Program-made: the position numbers and the translations under genes | Notes under the pieces: generated by a model | The model's input: only the letters and a program-made list of their open reading frames with translations | Databases searched by the model: none | What the model was told of the DNA's origin: nothing | In this document: positions 24,227 to 35,162 of the stretch, piece by piece | Layout of the letters: the number at the start of each line of letters is the position of its first letter | Position numbering within the stretch: the first letter of the stretch is position 1 | From: Tulasnella sp. 424 | Lineage: Eukaryota > Basidiomycota > Agaricomycetes > Cantharellales > Tulasnellaceae | Length of the DNA stretch: 64,000 nucleotides | Assembly: GCA_019633425.1 (NCBI GenBank) | Contig: WSUB01000085.1 | Coordinates: forward strand, 117,553 to 181,552 | Reading direction: 5' to 3'

Positions 24227-25374
24227 ATCCTCCCTTTATTCCCCCTTTCGTCTTCATACCGCTTCCGTTTTCGTGGTGTGCTTATTACCGCTATCCACGA
24301 TGTACTGTGTTATGCGTCGCTCCCGTATGAAACAAAATATGTGAAACTGGTGAATTAAGCGCATGATTAGGCGAGGGCTATAGAGTTTGTTTACGACTAG
24401 GAGAAGCATTACAGGAGACAAGAAGTTACAGCTACAAGGGAGAGAGGAGGGACGTATCATGTCGAGGGAGATGGCACTCCTGCCCCAGCTATAGTTTGCG
24501 AGTTCCATCTCCAGGAGCATGTTCCTGCTTTCGCACGCATTCACAGTCGACGAGTAAGCTTAGAAGTCCAAAGAGGAGTTGAAACCGAGTCTTCGGTTGA
24601 TGAATAGCGGTCTGAATTCTCCTCTGAAGCCCCTTGCTGGATCGACTGCGGCGCTCGGGGACGGCTTTGTTGGTTCGGGTATCTTAGCAGGCTTTGAGTT
24701 GCTTTCGGCATGGACATCGACTCGAGGGTCATGAATAAAGTTTACATTATTGATAATACTACGAAACCCCTATCATCTTATCATGATTGCTGTCCTTTTT
24801 TGTGTGCACAGTGCGTGGTTATCGTGGGTGTTGGTCAGCCGATGTTGAAAGAAGGAGGATCATGAATACGACCGTTTCCTCGTTCAGCACCCATATCAAG
24901 ACCTTATTACCTTTTAAGATCGAGCTCCGACCTACCATCTTCAGCACGGCTATGGGTCCTCTTGCCTCCTTTATATACCACTATCTCATCTGTTGGAGGG
25001 TACACAACACCAACCCTCCCTCACACATTTTGCGTTCTCCCAACTTGTCGGATGCAAACCGCAACCGATAATTACCCTTCCCTCTATGGATGACCGGGGT
25101 GGCGCGTCTTTCGTGGAAGCAACAAGTGGTCATTCTCCCAGAGGTGGGTCTAAATCGAGGTAGTCCACCTTCGGTTCATATGGCCAGCTGACTGGAGGCA
25201 CGTCGGATTCGGCGTCACAACTCACCACGACTGCAGGAGCCGATCAGCTTGAGGTCCAGAGGCGCGCATACCAGCCGATTCACTCCTATACTGTGCAGTA
25301 AGTCGCTTTGATGCCAAAGGAAGGGGAGATGAAACGCTGATCATCTCCATGGCAGACACATGTACTTTCAATAA
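24227..25374 (+). pseudogene. Argonaute mini-unit 9, short type
   Basis: TATA box near 24968-24976. The ATG at 25086 opens a 25-codon frame (MDDRGGASFVEATSGHSPRG, TAG 25161-25163). The final exon and stop are intact at 25372-25374. It lies 2394 nt after the equivalent ATG of unit 7. Confidence 0.82.
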
Positions 25375-26787
25375 ATCCTCCACCATCCTTTCTTCACGTG
25401 TCTTACGTTTTCGCTACATGCTCGTTCCGCTAGTAGCGTCTTTCTACCTGTCATCCTGCCGCTGTCAATGAAACATAATGTCTGAATTGATGAATTAAGC
25501 GAGGGCTATAGAGTTTGTTTAAGACTGGTGAGAGCATTACATGAGACAAGAAGGTACAGCTACAAGGGAGAGAGGAGGAACGTATCGTGGCGAGGGAGAT
25601 GGCACCACTGCCCCGGCTGCAGTCTGCGACTCCCATCTCCAGGAGCATGTTCCTGCTTTCGCGGCCATTCACAGTCGGCACGTAAGCTTAGAAGTCCAAA
25701 GAGAAATTGAAACAGAGTCTTTGGTTGATGAATAGCGGTCTGAATCCTTCCTCTAATGCCCAGGCTTGCTGGATCGATTGCGACGCTCGTGGACCGCTTC
25801 GATGGTCCGTGTATCTTTGCGGTCNNNNNNNNNNNNNNNNNNNNNNNNNNNNNNNNNNNNNNNNNNNNNNNNNNNNNNNNNNNNNNNNNNNNNNNNNNNN
25901 NNNNNNNNNNNNNNNNNNNNNTCCTTCCTCTAATGCCCAGGCTTGCTGGATCGATTGCGACGCTCGTGGACCGCTTCGATGGTCCGTGTATCTTTGCGGT
26001 CTTTGAGTTGCTTTCGGCATGAACATCGATTCGAAGGACATTAATAAAGTTTACATTACTGATAAGACTACGAAACCCCCTATCATCTTATCATGATTGC
26101 TGTCCTTTTTGGTGTGCACAGTACGTGATTGTCGTGGGTGTTGGTCGGCCGATGATGAAAGAAGGAGGACCATTAGGCGGACCGTTTCCTCTTTCAGCAC
26201 CCATGCGAGGACCGTATTACCTATTTAGCTCAGACTTCGACCTACCATCTTCAGCACGGCTATGGGTCCTCTTACGTCCTATATATACCTCTCTCCCCAC
26301 TATCTCACCTGAAACTCAACCTTCCCTCCAACTTCCCAGCTCTCCCACTTCTCTCTCTCCCATCTCGGGACAATCGATAGTCTCTACCACCAGAAAAGCC
26401 TAGTAGAAAGCAATTTCTGCTACGGCCGACCCTGGTGGTCCGTCTTCTGTGAAGCAACGGCTGGTCGTTCACCCAGAGGTGAGTTTAATCGAGCTTAGTC
26501 CACCTTCGGTTCGTCAGCTGACTGGAGGCACGTCCTCAATCGCCTCCCTTGCCGCAGAGATTGTCGTTGCAACCGCACCTTCGCAAAGCGTGGTCTCAGT
26601 CGGGCCTGCTGAGTCGGATTCGGCGTCGCGACTCACCCCGACTGCAGGAGCCGATCAGGTCGAGGCCCACAGACGCGCATACCAGCTAGTCCAGCCCAAC
26701 AAAGCGCAGTAAGTCGCTTTGATGACAAAGGAAGAAGGAAATGGAAAGCTAACCATCTCCGTGGGCAGACACATGTACTTTCAATAA
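25375..26787 (+). pseudogene. Argonaute mini-unit 10, long type, containing an assembly gap
   Basis: Last unit of the array. The gap (25825-25921) lies in its 5' flank. TATATATAC is near 26280-26288, ACG at 26422-26424. The frame from the exon-1 remnant through VVSVGPAESDSASRLTPTAG to the C-terminal tail is open and shows that the original deletion joined the two Argonaute ends in frame. No ATG precedes it. The final exon and stop end at 26787. Confidence 0.8.
25825..25921. other. Assembly gap of 97 Ns between identical 80-nt flanks
   Basis: The 80 nt before the gap (25745-25824) are identical to the 80 nt after it (25922-26001). Two contig ends that overlap by 80 nt were probably joined with Ns instead of being merged. 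Confidence 0.9.
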
Positions 26788-27189
26788 ATCCTCCCCTTTA
26801 TTCCCCCCTTTCTTCTTTATACCGCTTCCGTTTTCGTGGTGTGCCTGTTCCTCTATCCACGATGTACTGTGTTATGCGTCGCTCTCGTATGAAACGAAAT
26901 ATGTGAAATTGGTGAATTAAGCGCATGATTAGGCGAGGGCTATAGAGTTTGTTTACGACTAGAGGGAGCATTACAGGAGACAAGAAGGTACAGATTACAG
27001 AGGAGGGACGGAAGGAAAAAAAGAAACATATAGTCCTTGGGCGATGAGCATCTGTGCACAGCACGATTACAAAAAGCGAATGGCCACCGCCGAAGCTTGA
27101 GCAAACAAAACAGTGAGGAAGAACATAGAAGCGTAGGAAAAACAGAAAGTCCAAGTTTTTACGTATCATATTTGTCCGTTGTCGTGATT
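26788..27189. other. 3' flank shared by mini-unit 10 and the zinc-finger gene
   Basis: No gene is seen. The first half is the usual Argonaute 3' and 5' flank. The second half is the 3' flank of the zinc-finger gene and contains the likely end of its transcript. The whole junction has a second copy at 14430-14830. Confidence 0.5.
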
Positions 27190-29738
27190 TCAAATCGAAT
27201 AGTCCCTTCTATGATGAGCATGCTGACCTTGGAAGTTACTCAAGGTTAAATATTCTTGAGGTCCGCCGGCACCTCCTGCTGTAGTCGCGGACTGGGTCCA
27301 AGCTTGTCCGCCAACGTACTCCATCGCAGGAGGGGTGGTGGTCGAAGCTGGATACGCACTCCCAGCACTCGCCGTCGTCGTCGTCGTCGTTCCCGTTCCC
27401 ATCAAGCCCAGAGCAGGATCCGCAGCCCAGCCCGCTGGAGACGTGGGGGAGTAGTACGATCCAATGGAGCTGGATCGCGATGGGCTGCTGTGCGGTGGGC
27501 CTGGGTAGCCTGAAGGGTGGAGAGGGGGCCTGGTTTGGTAGGAAGCCGACGAAGAAGAAGGCGAGTGGTGGGGGTGAGCAGAGTGGTGAGGGTGGTGTTG
27601 GTGGTGCGCGTGGTGATGTCCGGCGGGGGCGGTGGCGAGCTGGTAGTTCGCACCTCCTCCTTGCGCGTAATGGTGTTGGTGGTGCGTCGTAGCAGGGATC
27701 AACCCTCCCAAGGACGAGGACGGCGCCTGCGCGCCGGTGGTGGTGGTGGTAGTAGCGTCGTGCCACGAAGGAGCGGAAAGCTCGTGAACGGGGGTGGTAG
27801 TCGTAGACTGCATGTGGTGGTACGACCCAACGGGTGACCCCCTCGTGGGCGTAGTAGGCGCAGACATCGTGCCCTGGTGCTGGTGGGCATGCTGCTGCTG
27901 TTGCGCATGGTGCTGGTGGTGATGGTGCGTAGCGGTGGGGGCGGAGGTATCAAAGCCGCTGAAGAATTCGTCGTTCGTGCCTTGGATGTACATGTTGTTG
28001 GTGCTTCCCGCAGCACCGACAATACCCGTAGGATGGTCAGGAGACGACGTGCTGCTGCCGCTCTTGATGGGGTACTCGGGTAAGGCCAAGTCGAATTGGT
28101 CCTCGGTTAAACCAGACATCCCGACGTGCGACGCACGCAGTTCGACGATCATCTGCTGCCTCCTCGTCTCAGCAGCCTGAGCCAGGGCGTATCGAGAGAC
28201 AGGCGGAGCGGACGTGGGCAAACCTTGCTGTTGGAGTTGTTCGTCCGAGTCCAGCGCGGGGTCAAGGTTGACACAAGACGCGGAGGGAGCGGGGGTCGGT
28301 TGAGCATGAAAGACGAAAGAGGAGGAGGAGGTAGCGTCGCCAGGACAAGCTTGAGGTTCGGATATAGGAGAAGGTTCGGATTCGAGTTGGGATGTGGTCA
28401 AGTCTCCCAACGTAGGGTGTTTCTTCTTGCAGTGCTGCTTGACGAGGTCCGCTCGGGCGTTCCTAAAAAAGGTCGTCGAGCACGTGAGCCTCGAGCTATG
28501 AGACGTGGAGGATGATGGGCGACGTACGAGTAATCACATCGCGGGCACCTGAAGTGTCGATCATGGCTCTGTCGACACCTGGAAGCACGTGAAGGGTCGG
28601 TGTAGCCCTTTTGACATTTAGGACAGTGCGTCAAACGGCCCGAGCTGTCGTAGCACACGAGACACGAGGGGGGTGGGGGGAAAGGACAACGTCGGAGACA
28701 TCCGTAAGCATCGGTCAGGGTAAGAGTGACAGCGTGGGTGTGGCTTACTGGATATTATAATGCGTGATAAGGTATTTGAGCTGAGGAAAGGGGGTGTCAG
28801 TCCGATGATCCAGGGTACGTCTGGCGGGTGGGTCCGAACCTGGGCATAGTGCTTGTCGCAGCCGTCAGCGGGACACGGGATGCGACTGTCATAACAGAGA
28901 GACGTCAATGAAGGGCTGATGACGATGAGGGGACGGACGTACTTGAGAATGTCTGCGTGGTCACAAGCTTCGTGTATGGCGAGGGGACGCCAGTCGTCAA
29001 AGGTGCGACCTGGGGAGCAGTACCTGCACTCGAAGACGGGTCGAGACTGCCGACGACGACAAACGGTCAGGCGACATGCGTGGCAAAAAAAAGAGGGTGC
29101 ATCGAGTAAGTTAAACTCACCATGCTGGAGTGATGATAGCTCATATCTGGTGATGATGATGATGATGAAGGCAAGAGGTCTGAAGGGATGAGTGGCGAAG
29201 GGGGCTGAGGATGAAACTGATGATGCTTCCATCGAATGAGGTCTGCAGGTGCAGGGGTTATATACATGTCCCCTGAAGGAGAGGTTCCATGACGGAGCGA
29301 AGCGCGAGTTCTATGAGGAGTGGAGTCGGTGATCCCTGCTGCTGTCAACTTGATCATCGTTCTCCTTCTTTTGGTGGTCTTGCTGGTCGTGCCGGTGGCG
29401 ATAGGGCCTGGACCGCTCCTCCCCCTTCTGATCTGGGTACACAGAAAGCGAGAGTCAATCGGATTGTTGACCCGAGTAGTCACAGTAGTGCTACTGGTGG
29501 TGGTGGGGTGTAAGGGAGCCGGTATCGCGGCGGAGGAAGTTGGCCGTACTTGGAGGAGAGGTGTTGGTCGAGTATAGGGAGCCCTGATGACACCTGTCCT
29601 TGGAGCGAGATCTTTCATCAAGTGCAGACACAAAAAAGTTGGTTTTGGAAAGGGGAAGGTTGAGAAGGGGGTGAGGGAGCTGCTTGATGAGGACATGAGA
29701 GGATGGGTGTGCCGTTGTATAAACACCGTGTCCATCAT
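27190..29738 (-). CDS. C2H2-type zinc-finger protein with a long low-complexity C-terminus
   Basis: Probably a nuclear, DNA-binding or chromatin-associated protein. Exons in order from high to low coordinates: an open Ser/Thr/Pro-rich N-terminal exon, then SRPVFECRYC with an HEACDHADI ending, then RIPCPADGCDKHYAQ, then a short LKYLITHYNIQ exon, then CPKCQKGYTDPSRASRCRQ and FRCPRCDYSYV, then NARADLVKQHCKKKH, then about 400 residues rich in His, Ser, Thr and Gln ending RRDYSI. The Cys/His spacing of CPRCDYSYV to KQHCKKKH is that of a C2H2 finger interrupted by an intron. The start is uncertain: ATG 29738 gives a long open exon, while ATG 29144 gives a short N-terminus (MSYHHSSM). A TATATAA at about 29260-29266 would fit the shorter form. 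The 3' end has a duplicated copy at 14580-15030. Confidence 0.72.
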
Positions 29739-31141
29739 CTGGACTTGCCGCTCCCTTGGCTCTCAACTTCCTGCTGTTCATGGCTGATCTGCCGATTTCA
29801 AAGGTGTGTACAGAGAGAGGAGTAAACCGAGAAGTGCAGCGAATTCAGTGCCCAAGTGTGGGATGTCAACCGTGTGGCGGTGTGCAAAGGATAACACACA
29901 CTTTCCCCCCGATAACAAACACAAACACAAAATAATAATAAAATTATTAAAATTAATTATGAAACACTTTTACCAAGACCCACATCTCTGGAATATCACC
30001 GCGCCCTTCCTCTCCGAGATCCTCTCTGTCATTGCCGCGGTTCTCCCTGCCGCATGCATCTCTCAAGCCACACTCCTTCACCGCATCCCCTCCCACCCAA
30101 GCGCTAGCCATGTTCAAGTGCGACACACGGGCCATCTGTGTCTCACGTTCCGGGTGACTCTCCACGAATGATTGATCGAGAGAGAGGCTAGCCAAATCCG
30201 AACCACGTTGCGCGGCACATCCGACCAAACCCACCGAGCCACCGAATGAGTATGCCGAAAGTACCCCCCATGGCCCAAAAGGCGTAAGTCTCGTAGCGTT
30301 CCTTTTTCATCCCGCCAAAAGGGTGTATAAAAGATTTTCGTAGGCAATCAGGGTAAATCGAAAAGGCTATGGGTGTGGTGGGTGTGGACCTCAAAGTAGA
30401 CAGAAAGGCGGTCCCCCCCTCTCCGTCATCATCTCTGCGTGCACTGCAAGAGAGTGTTCGATATTAGAAAACGCGCGCATCGTGCAAAGGAAAGTCGGAG
30501 TTTTCCTTTGGGCATTTCCCGTAAATGTAATGAATGGTGAACAACGATCTCAAGCACAGTGGAACAGCCTCGCTGTCAACGTTAACCCGCGCACGGCCGC
30601 TGTCTCTGCGCACGCACACTCCAATGTGGATACAAACCACCAAACCCTTTGACGTCTAGTACACTAAAAAAAAAGCCGATTATTACAAAAGAGTTCCAAA
30701 TGTACACAACGAAAAAGAAAAGCGAGAGAGAGGGGGGAGAAGCAGAAAAAGGAGGAAAGAGTCCACCGAGGATGAGGTCCATGGTACAAGTCCGGGCGTG
30801 GAAAGATCGCGGCGAGGGTCTGCCCAGGTCGCCGAGCCTAGAGGGGAGGTCAAGCGAGAATTTGGGCGAAAACTATCCCGTTCGCAAACCTTCCTTCTAA
30901 AGCACCAAAATCCATCCCCTCGGCTTTGCGTCTTGGTTTGTGGTGGCGTAAATCCCCCTGTTCACTCTCTCCCCTCCCCACCAATCAGAATAAACGGAAT
31001 CGTCCATCAAATCGGCTTTTCGCTTTCCCCCCCCCCTTCCCATGCTTCCCAAACCTTTGCCGTCCAAACGCGTCATCCACCGACCCACGTGCATGTGTGC
31101 GCAAATGTCCATTTTTGGCTATCACGATCCCAATCACCACC
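29739..31141. other. Intergenic region, no gene recognised
   Basis: Contains an AT-rich stretch (about 29915-29965) and pyrimidine-rich tracts at 30900-31050. Several short frames exist on both strands, but none has a recognisable domain or splice pattern. It separates the 5' end of the zinc-finger gene from the 3' end of the trafficking protein gene. Confidence 0.5.
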
Positions 31142-32674
31142 TCAGAGCACGCTCCCTCGCTTCCCACTCGTTCGACTCCCGCTACCCCCCATCCTCATCT
31201 TCTGCGTCTCTTTCTGAATCATATCCGCTATAACCGCATTATACGCTTCAGAGTCTTGCTGCAGCGCTTCCCGTTGTTGTAACAAGTGCGTTAAGGCGGA
31301 GGACGTCGTTGCCGTAAGTGACCGGAGTGTGTCCAGATGCGCGTTGAGGAGCGGCAATGGGAGGAGCGGCAGAGTGTCTGTTCCAGGACAGAAAACGTGA
31401 AACGAGTTAGAAGAGTTCGAATATGGAAAGTACGAATGAAAGCGAGAAAGCGACGGAGGCCAAGTGCGCGTGCGTGCGCGCGTTGCTACGATCACAATAA
31501 GGGGCTCTCGCGGGACAAGAGAATACCAAGCGCAACCAAAAACCGATGAAACAGGAACTCACCAGCGTCCAGAGCGAGCATCTCGTCGATCTTGGAAAGG
31601 TCAAGCTGCGGTGCTGGTCCCAAATCAGTGATAGTCGTTCCTATTCCATTACTAACGCCGTTCCCTCCTCCGATGGTCGGCGTGCTCCGTCCGCTCGCGC
31701 TCGCCGCAACGTGGTTCCTCAACCCCGAAGGCTTCGGCGTCGCCGACCTCGGTCCGGGCACGGCCGCCACGCCCGCGAGTACGCTCGGATGGCCTGGCCG
31801 AGGTGTCGGTGGCGCGGAGGAGGGTCGGGGAGCGTGCGCGGAGGAGGTCCCCGGCAGCGTCGGAGTTGCTCTTCCGCTAGGCGCGATTACGGGAGCGAGG
31901 ACCTCGTCCAAGTTGATAGGTATCCCGAGGGTGATCAAATGTTGACGTCGGATACGCGAGCGTGTCCAATTGGGCGGTTTCGTTGGGGGTAGTGCCGATT
32001 CGAGTAGGGTGTGGTATAATGATCGGCTGAGGGGTAGGGGGTCGGGGTTGGGGTTTGAGCCCTTTTCGGCTAACTAGGAATGAGACTTCGTCCAAGGCTC
32101 ACCTTTCCGGCGTAACCAGGACCTGACCTATCCCTTCAACCTGTCTCTCAGGCTCGTCCGTGAAAACGTCGGCTCTCAGCTTCTCCCAAAGCGGCTCTAG
32201 GATCTCGTCCGTCTGCTCCGTCAACCCGTCCAAAGAGGGTAAAGGATCCAGTTGCAATGGCGCCCAATCTTTCTGCTGCGTTCGTATTGATAATGCCGGT
32301 GGTGGTTGGAATGAAGGTGTGGACCCGAACCCGCCGAACCCGTCGTCGTCGTCGAATGCCGCGGGTTGGGCGTGGTCGTGAGTTGCACTTGCTGCAGCTG
32401 CTGGGACGTCACCAAAGTCACCGAAATCGCCAAAATCGTCATCATCTCCCGCCGCTGCAAAGCCGTTCGTAGCTGCTGCTGAAGTGGACGCGGAGGGTAG
32501 TTGGTGTGGAGCGTCGTTGAAGTCCGCAAAGTCATCAAAGTCGTCGAACGCTGCCGTCACGGGTGCTGCTGCTGCGGATGAAGCTTTGGGTGGACCGGTT
32601 AACAAGGTCGCTGGTATTGGTTTTGGTGAAGATGAGTCTCCCCAGACGTTCCCGAACGAAAAGTCGTCTTCCAT
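31142..32674 (-). CDS. LAA2/aftiphilin-like adaptor accessory protein
   Basis: Probably acts in clathrin/AP-1 vesicle traffic. The first exon (32674-32099) starts MEDDFSFGNVWGDSS and carries acidic Phe repeats (FDDFADFND, DDFGDFGDFGDV, DDGFGGFG) of the kind that bind adaptor ear domains. Further on are EILEPLWEKLRADVF and, after an intron of about 60 nt or more, TKPPNWTRSRIRRQHL with LGIPINLDEVLAP. A Pro/Ser-rich spacer and a C-terminal helix (LDTLRSLTATTSSALTHLLQ) end at GSVL. This order (acidic motifs, an Arg-rich segment before a LGIPxNLDE motif, C-terminal coiled coil) fits the fungal LAA2-type family as I remember it. An upstream in-frame ATG at 32716 is possible. Only about 75 nt or less separate it from the divergent kinase transcript. 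Confidence 0.6.
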
Positions 32675-32748
32675 CGCGGTCAGCTTTTCAGTTGTGTTTC
32701 TAGGATGACCACCCAATTGTTTCCGGCAGGTCTAAGTCTGGACCGGTA

Positions 32749-34733
32749 ATGGGCGGGGTTAAGACTCGTTATGTCCGTCAATTAACCCCGACCCCACTGC
32801 GACGATTACGTCCCGTTCAGCTAGATTCTCAATTCTCAATTCACGGTCTCGGTGATGGCGACTCCACCATGGACGGCATGATGAACGACAAGGTCTCCAG
32901 CGGCTTTCCCCGCGTTGGAATCTACCAGTACCCCCCAAATTACCGTGGTCATGGGGTCTCCGTCCTAGGGTATAGACAGCCCGGCACAGGTCCCTTCGAG
33001 ACTGGCGAAGCGCATAGAGAGCCCAGCCCAGATCTCTTCGAGACTCCCATCCGTTCAAGTCCTCGAACCTCTGTCTCTACACCTTTAGCCGGACAGTTTG
33101 GCGCCAGAACCCCAGCTCCAACCGCTAGTATGTCGTCGGAAACTTCACTTTTCGCCGGTCTCTATCTCCCAGCTCATCAGGGTTTTTCTTTTCGCCCGTA
33201 TTCCAGATGCTGAGACGACGCATTTCGGGCCGCGTTCTCCCAGACGTGTGCCGGCACCCTTGTTTGAGGGCTCTGGAGAATCCGCCGCCGGTACGACTTA
33301 TTCCATCCGTTCCTCGGTGGGAGTGAAACCAGCTCATACCGCGGCTACTCTCAACATAGGGATGGTTCCCCGTGCCGGTCTTGGGGAAACTGAGGAACCT
33401 AGTAGTACGATAGACACGGACAAGTGGATAAAGTTTATCACCGTGGTTCCTGGACAACACGGACGCTTTAAGGTAAAAACCGATTCCAGGCCAATCTACG
33501 GCGGTTTTAGCGACGTCTGGCAATGTGACGCGAAGTTTTACGATGGGAAGGTTATTTCGGTAAGTCCCAGAAGGACAGACCTTCAGGAACCCTTCCCTCA
33601 ACATATCGAAATTTCGTTGTACTGGAAAGGTTGCGGTAAAAAAGTTTAGAGCGGTCCGCATACCCCGTGATGCCGACGCAAATGCGACGACGAACAAGTT
33701 GCTCAAGGTTTGACCACTTTCTCACTGTTGTTCTCTCCTGGTATCTTCTGCTCACCATAACTCGCACTTCACCAAGCGCCTTACGAAAGAGCTAAACATC
33801 TGGATGACCCTACAGCATTCCAATATCACGCCTTTGATCGGATTTGTTCTGACGGACGACATGTGCATGATTTCACCGTGGTACCCGAACGGGAATGTAG
33901 GAGATTATATCATTCAGCATCCGGAAGTCGATCGGATCAAACTTGTGAGGGAGAACGTGCTCTACGAAAAGCTGAACTAAGCCTGATAGTGCAATGACTC
34001 TTCTCTGTGGCGGGATTTCAACAGGTATCAGATGTCGCGTGTGGTCTTGCCTATCTGCACAACCTGGCTTCTCCTGTGGTCCACGGCGACATGAAGCCTG
34101 TGAGTTCCATTCCTGGGCGTGGAATCGGTTTCGGTTTATTTTATTTTATTATTAAATTCCTTGCTTTTTACAACAGGACAACGTTTTGATCGATGAGAGT
34201 GGTAATGCACACATCATCGATTTTGGACTGGGCTCGGTCCTAGAAGCCGATGCACCGCTGGCGACCTCATTTACGACGGCATCTTTGCAAGACTCTGGAA
34301 ACATCAGGTGGATGGCACCGGAGCTCGTAATGGTGGAAGGTTGCACTCGTTCACCTTCCACGGATGTGTATAGCTTTGGTAGTGTAGCCCTTTATGTGAG
34401 TGCTCAAGCAAGCGAGATACAGTATGCTCCAGCATTCAGGCTGACCACCCCACCGTCCTCCTGCTCCTGCTCCAGATATACACCGGAGAGGTCCCTTTCA
34501 AGAGAATTCCCACCATACAAATCATCTACGCCTTAGTTCGAGGGCAAACTCCTTTGGGAGAACGAGAAGATTACCCTGCCCTTTGGGCTCCGGGCGTCGA
34601 ATGGTTTCAAGATTTGTTGGTCGTATGCTGGGATGTCAAGCCCAAGTCTCGACCGAGTATGACAGATTTAGAGGAGAGGATAAAATCCCGTGGCATGCAA
34701 GGCGATGCGGCCCCGTCGTGTACCTGGGTATAG
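32749..34733 (+). CDS. Serine/threonine protein kinase, TKL-like
   Basis: Multi-exon gene. A disordered Pro/Ser-rich N-terminus (about 200 residues) precedes a kinase domain: a Gly-loop region (GGFSDVW), VAVKKFRAVRIP with the ATP-binding Lys, catalytic loop HGDMKPDNVLID, metal-binding IIDFGLG, RWMAPEL, STDVYSFGSVAL, and the end motif CWDVKPKSRPSMTDL. The HGD in place of HRD is usual in the large basidiomycete TKL-like kinase expansion. All residues for catalysis are present. The stop is at 34731-34733. The start may be 32749 or, more likely, 32869 (MDGMMNDKV): the shared 5' element at 32767-32783 then falls about 86 nt upstream, as it does in the nucleoporin gene. The target is unknown. Confidence 0.82.
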
Positions 34734-35162
34734 AATCATTTCTTGAAGCGCGTTATCGTTCTTTCTGTAAATCCTGGCGGTTCGGGAGCAGGACTATCGA
34801 TGACTGTTGTGGTGGCAAAGTTCACTTGCGTGTACGGGCAGACCACGCTCCTTTCGGACTCATTGCCTGCCAGAAGCTGTTCGTCAAAAATTGAAAAGTG
34901 AAGTTGTGAGCATTTCAGCTACTTCAATCAGTCCAAATGAGATCAGTATTCAACCTGACTCTCGGGTTTTCAAACATTCTTGGTTTGCGTACACCTAATG
35001 CTTGCGGTCCCTGGGGTTCAAAGTCTTTGTGTTGTGGGGTCCGTTATGTCCGTCAATTGTCCGCGACCGTCCAACATCGAATCTCGACCAACGGCTCCCC
35101 ATCGCCCTCCTCTAATCCTTGGAAAAAACCCCAACTAGGAAATTCAGAAGAAGGAAAAATAA

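Noticed and set aside
10985..26787. The array as a CRISPR or satellite repeat
   Set aside because: Units are over 1 kb, diverged, and clearly made of Argonaute flank and exons. There are no short repeats with unique spacers.
27256..27837. Arg/Val-rich + strand frames over the zinc-finger gene
   Set aside because: They are shadows of the His/Thr-rich - strand frame, without splice support or a domain.
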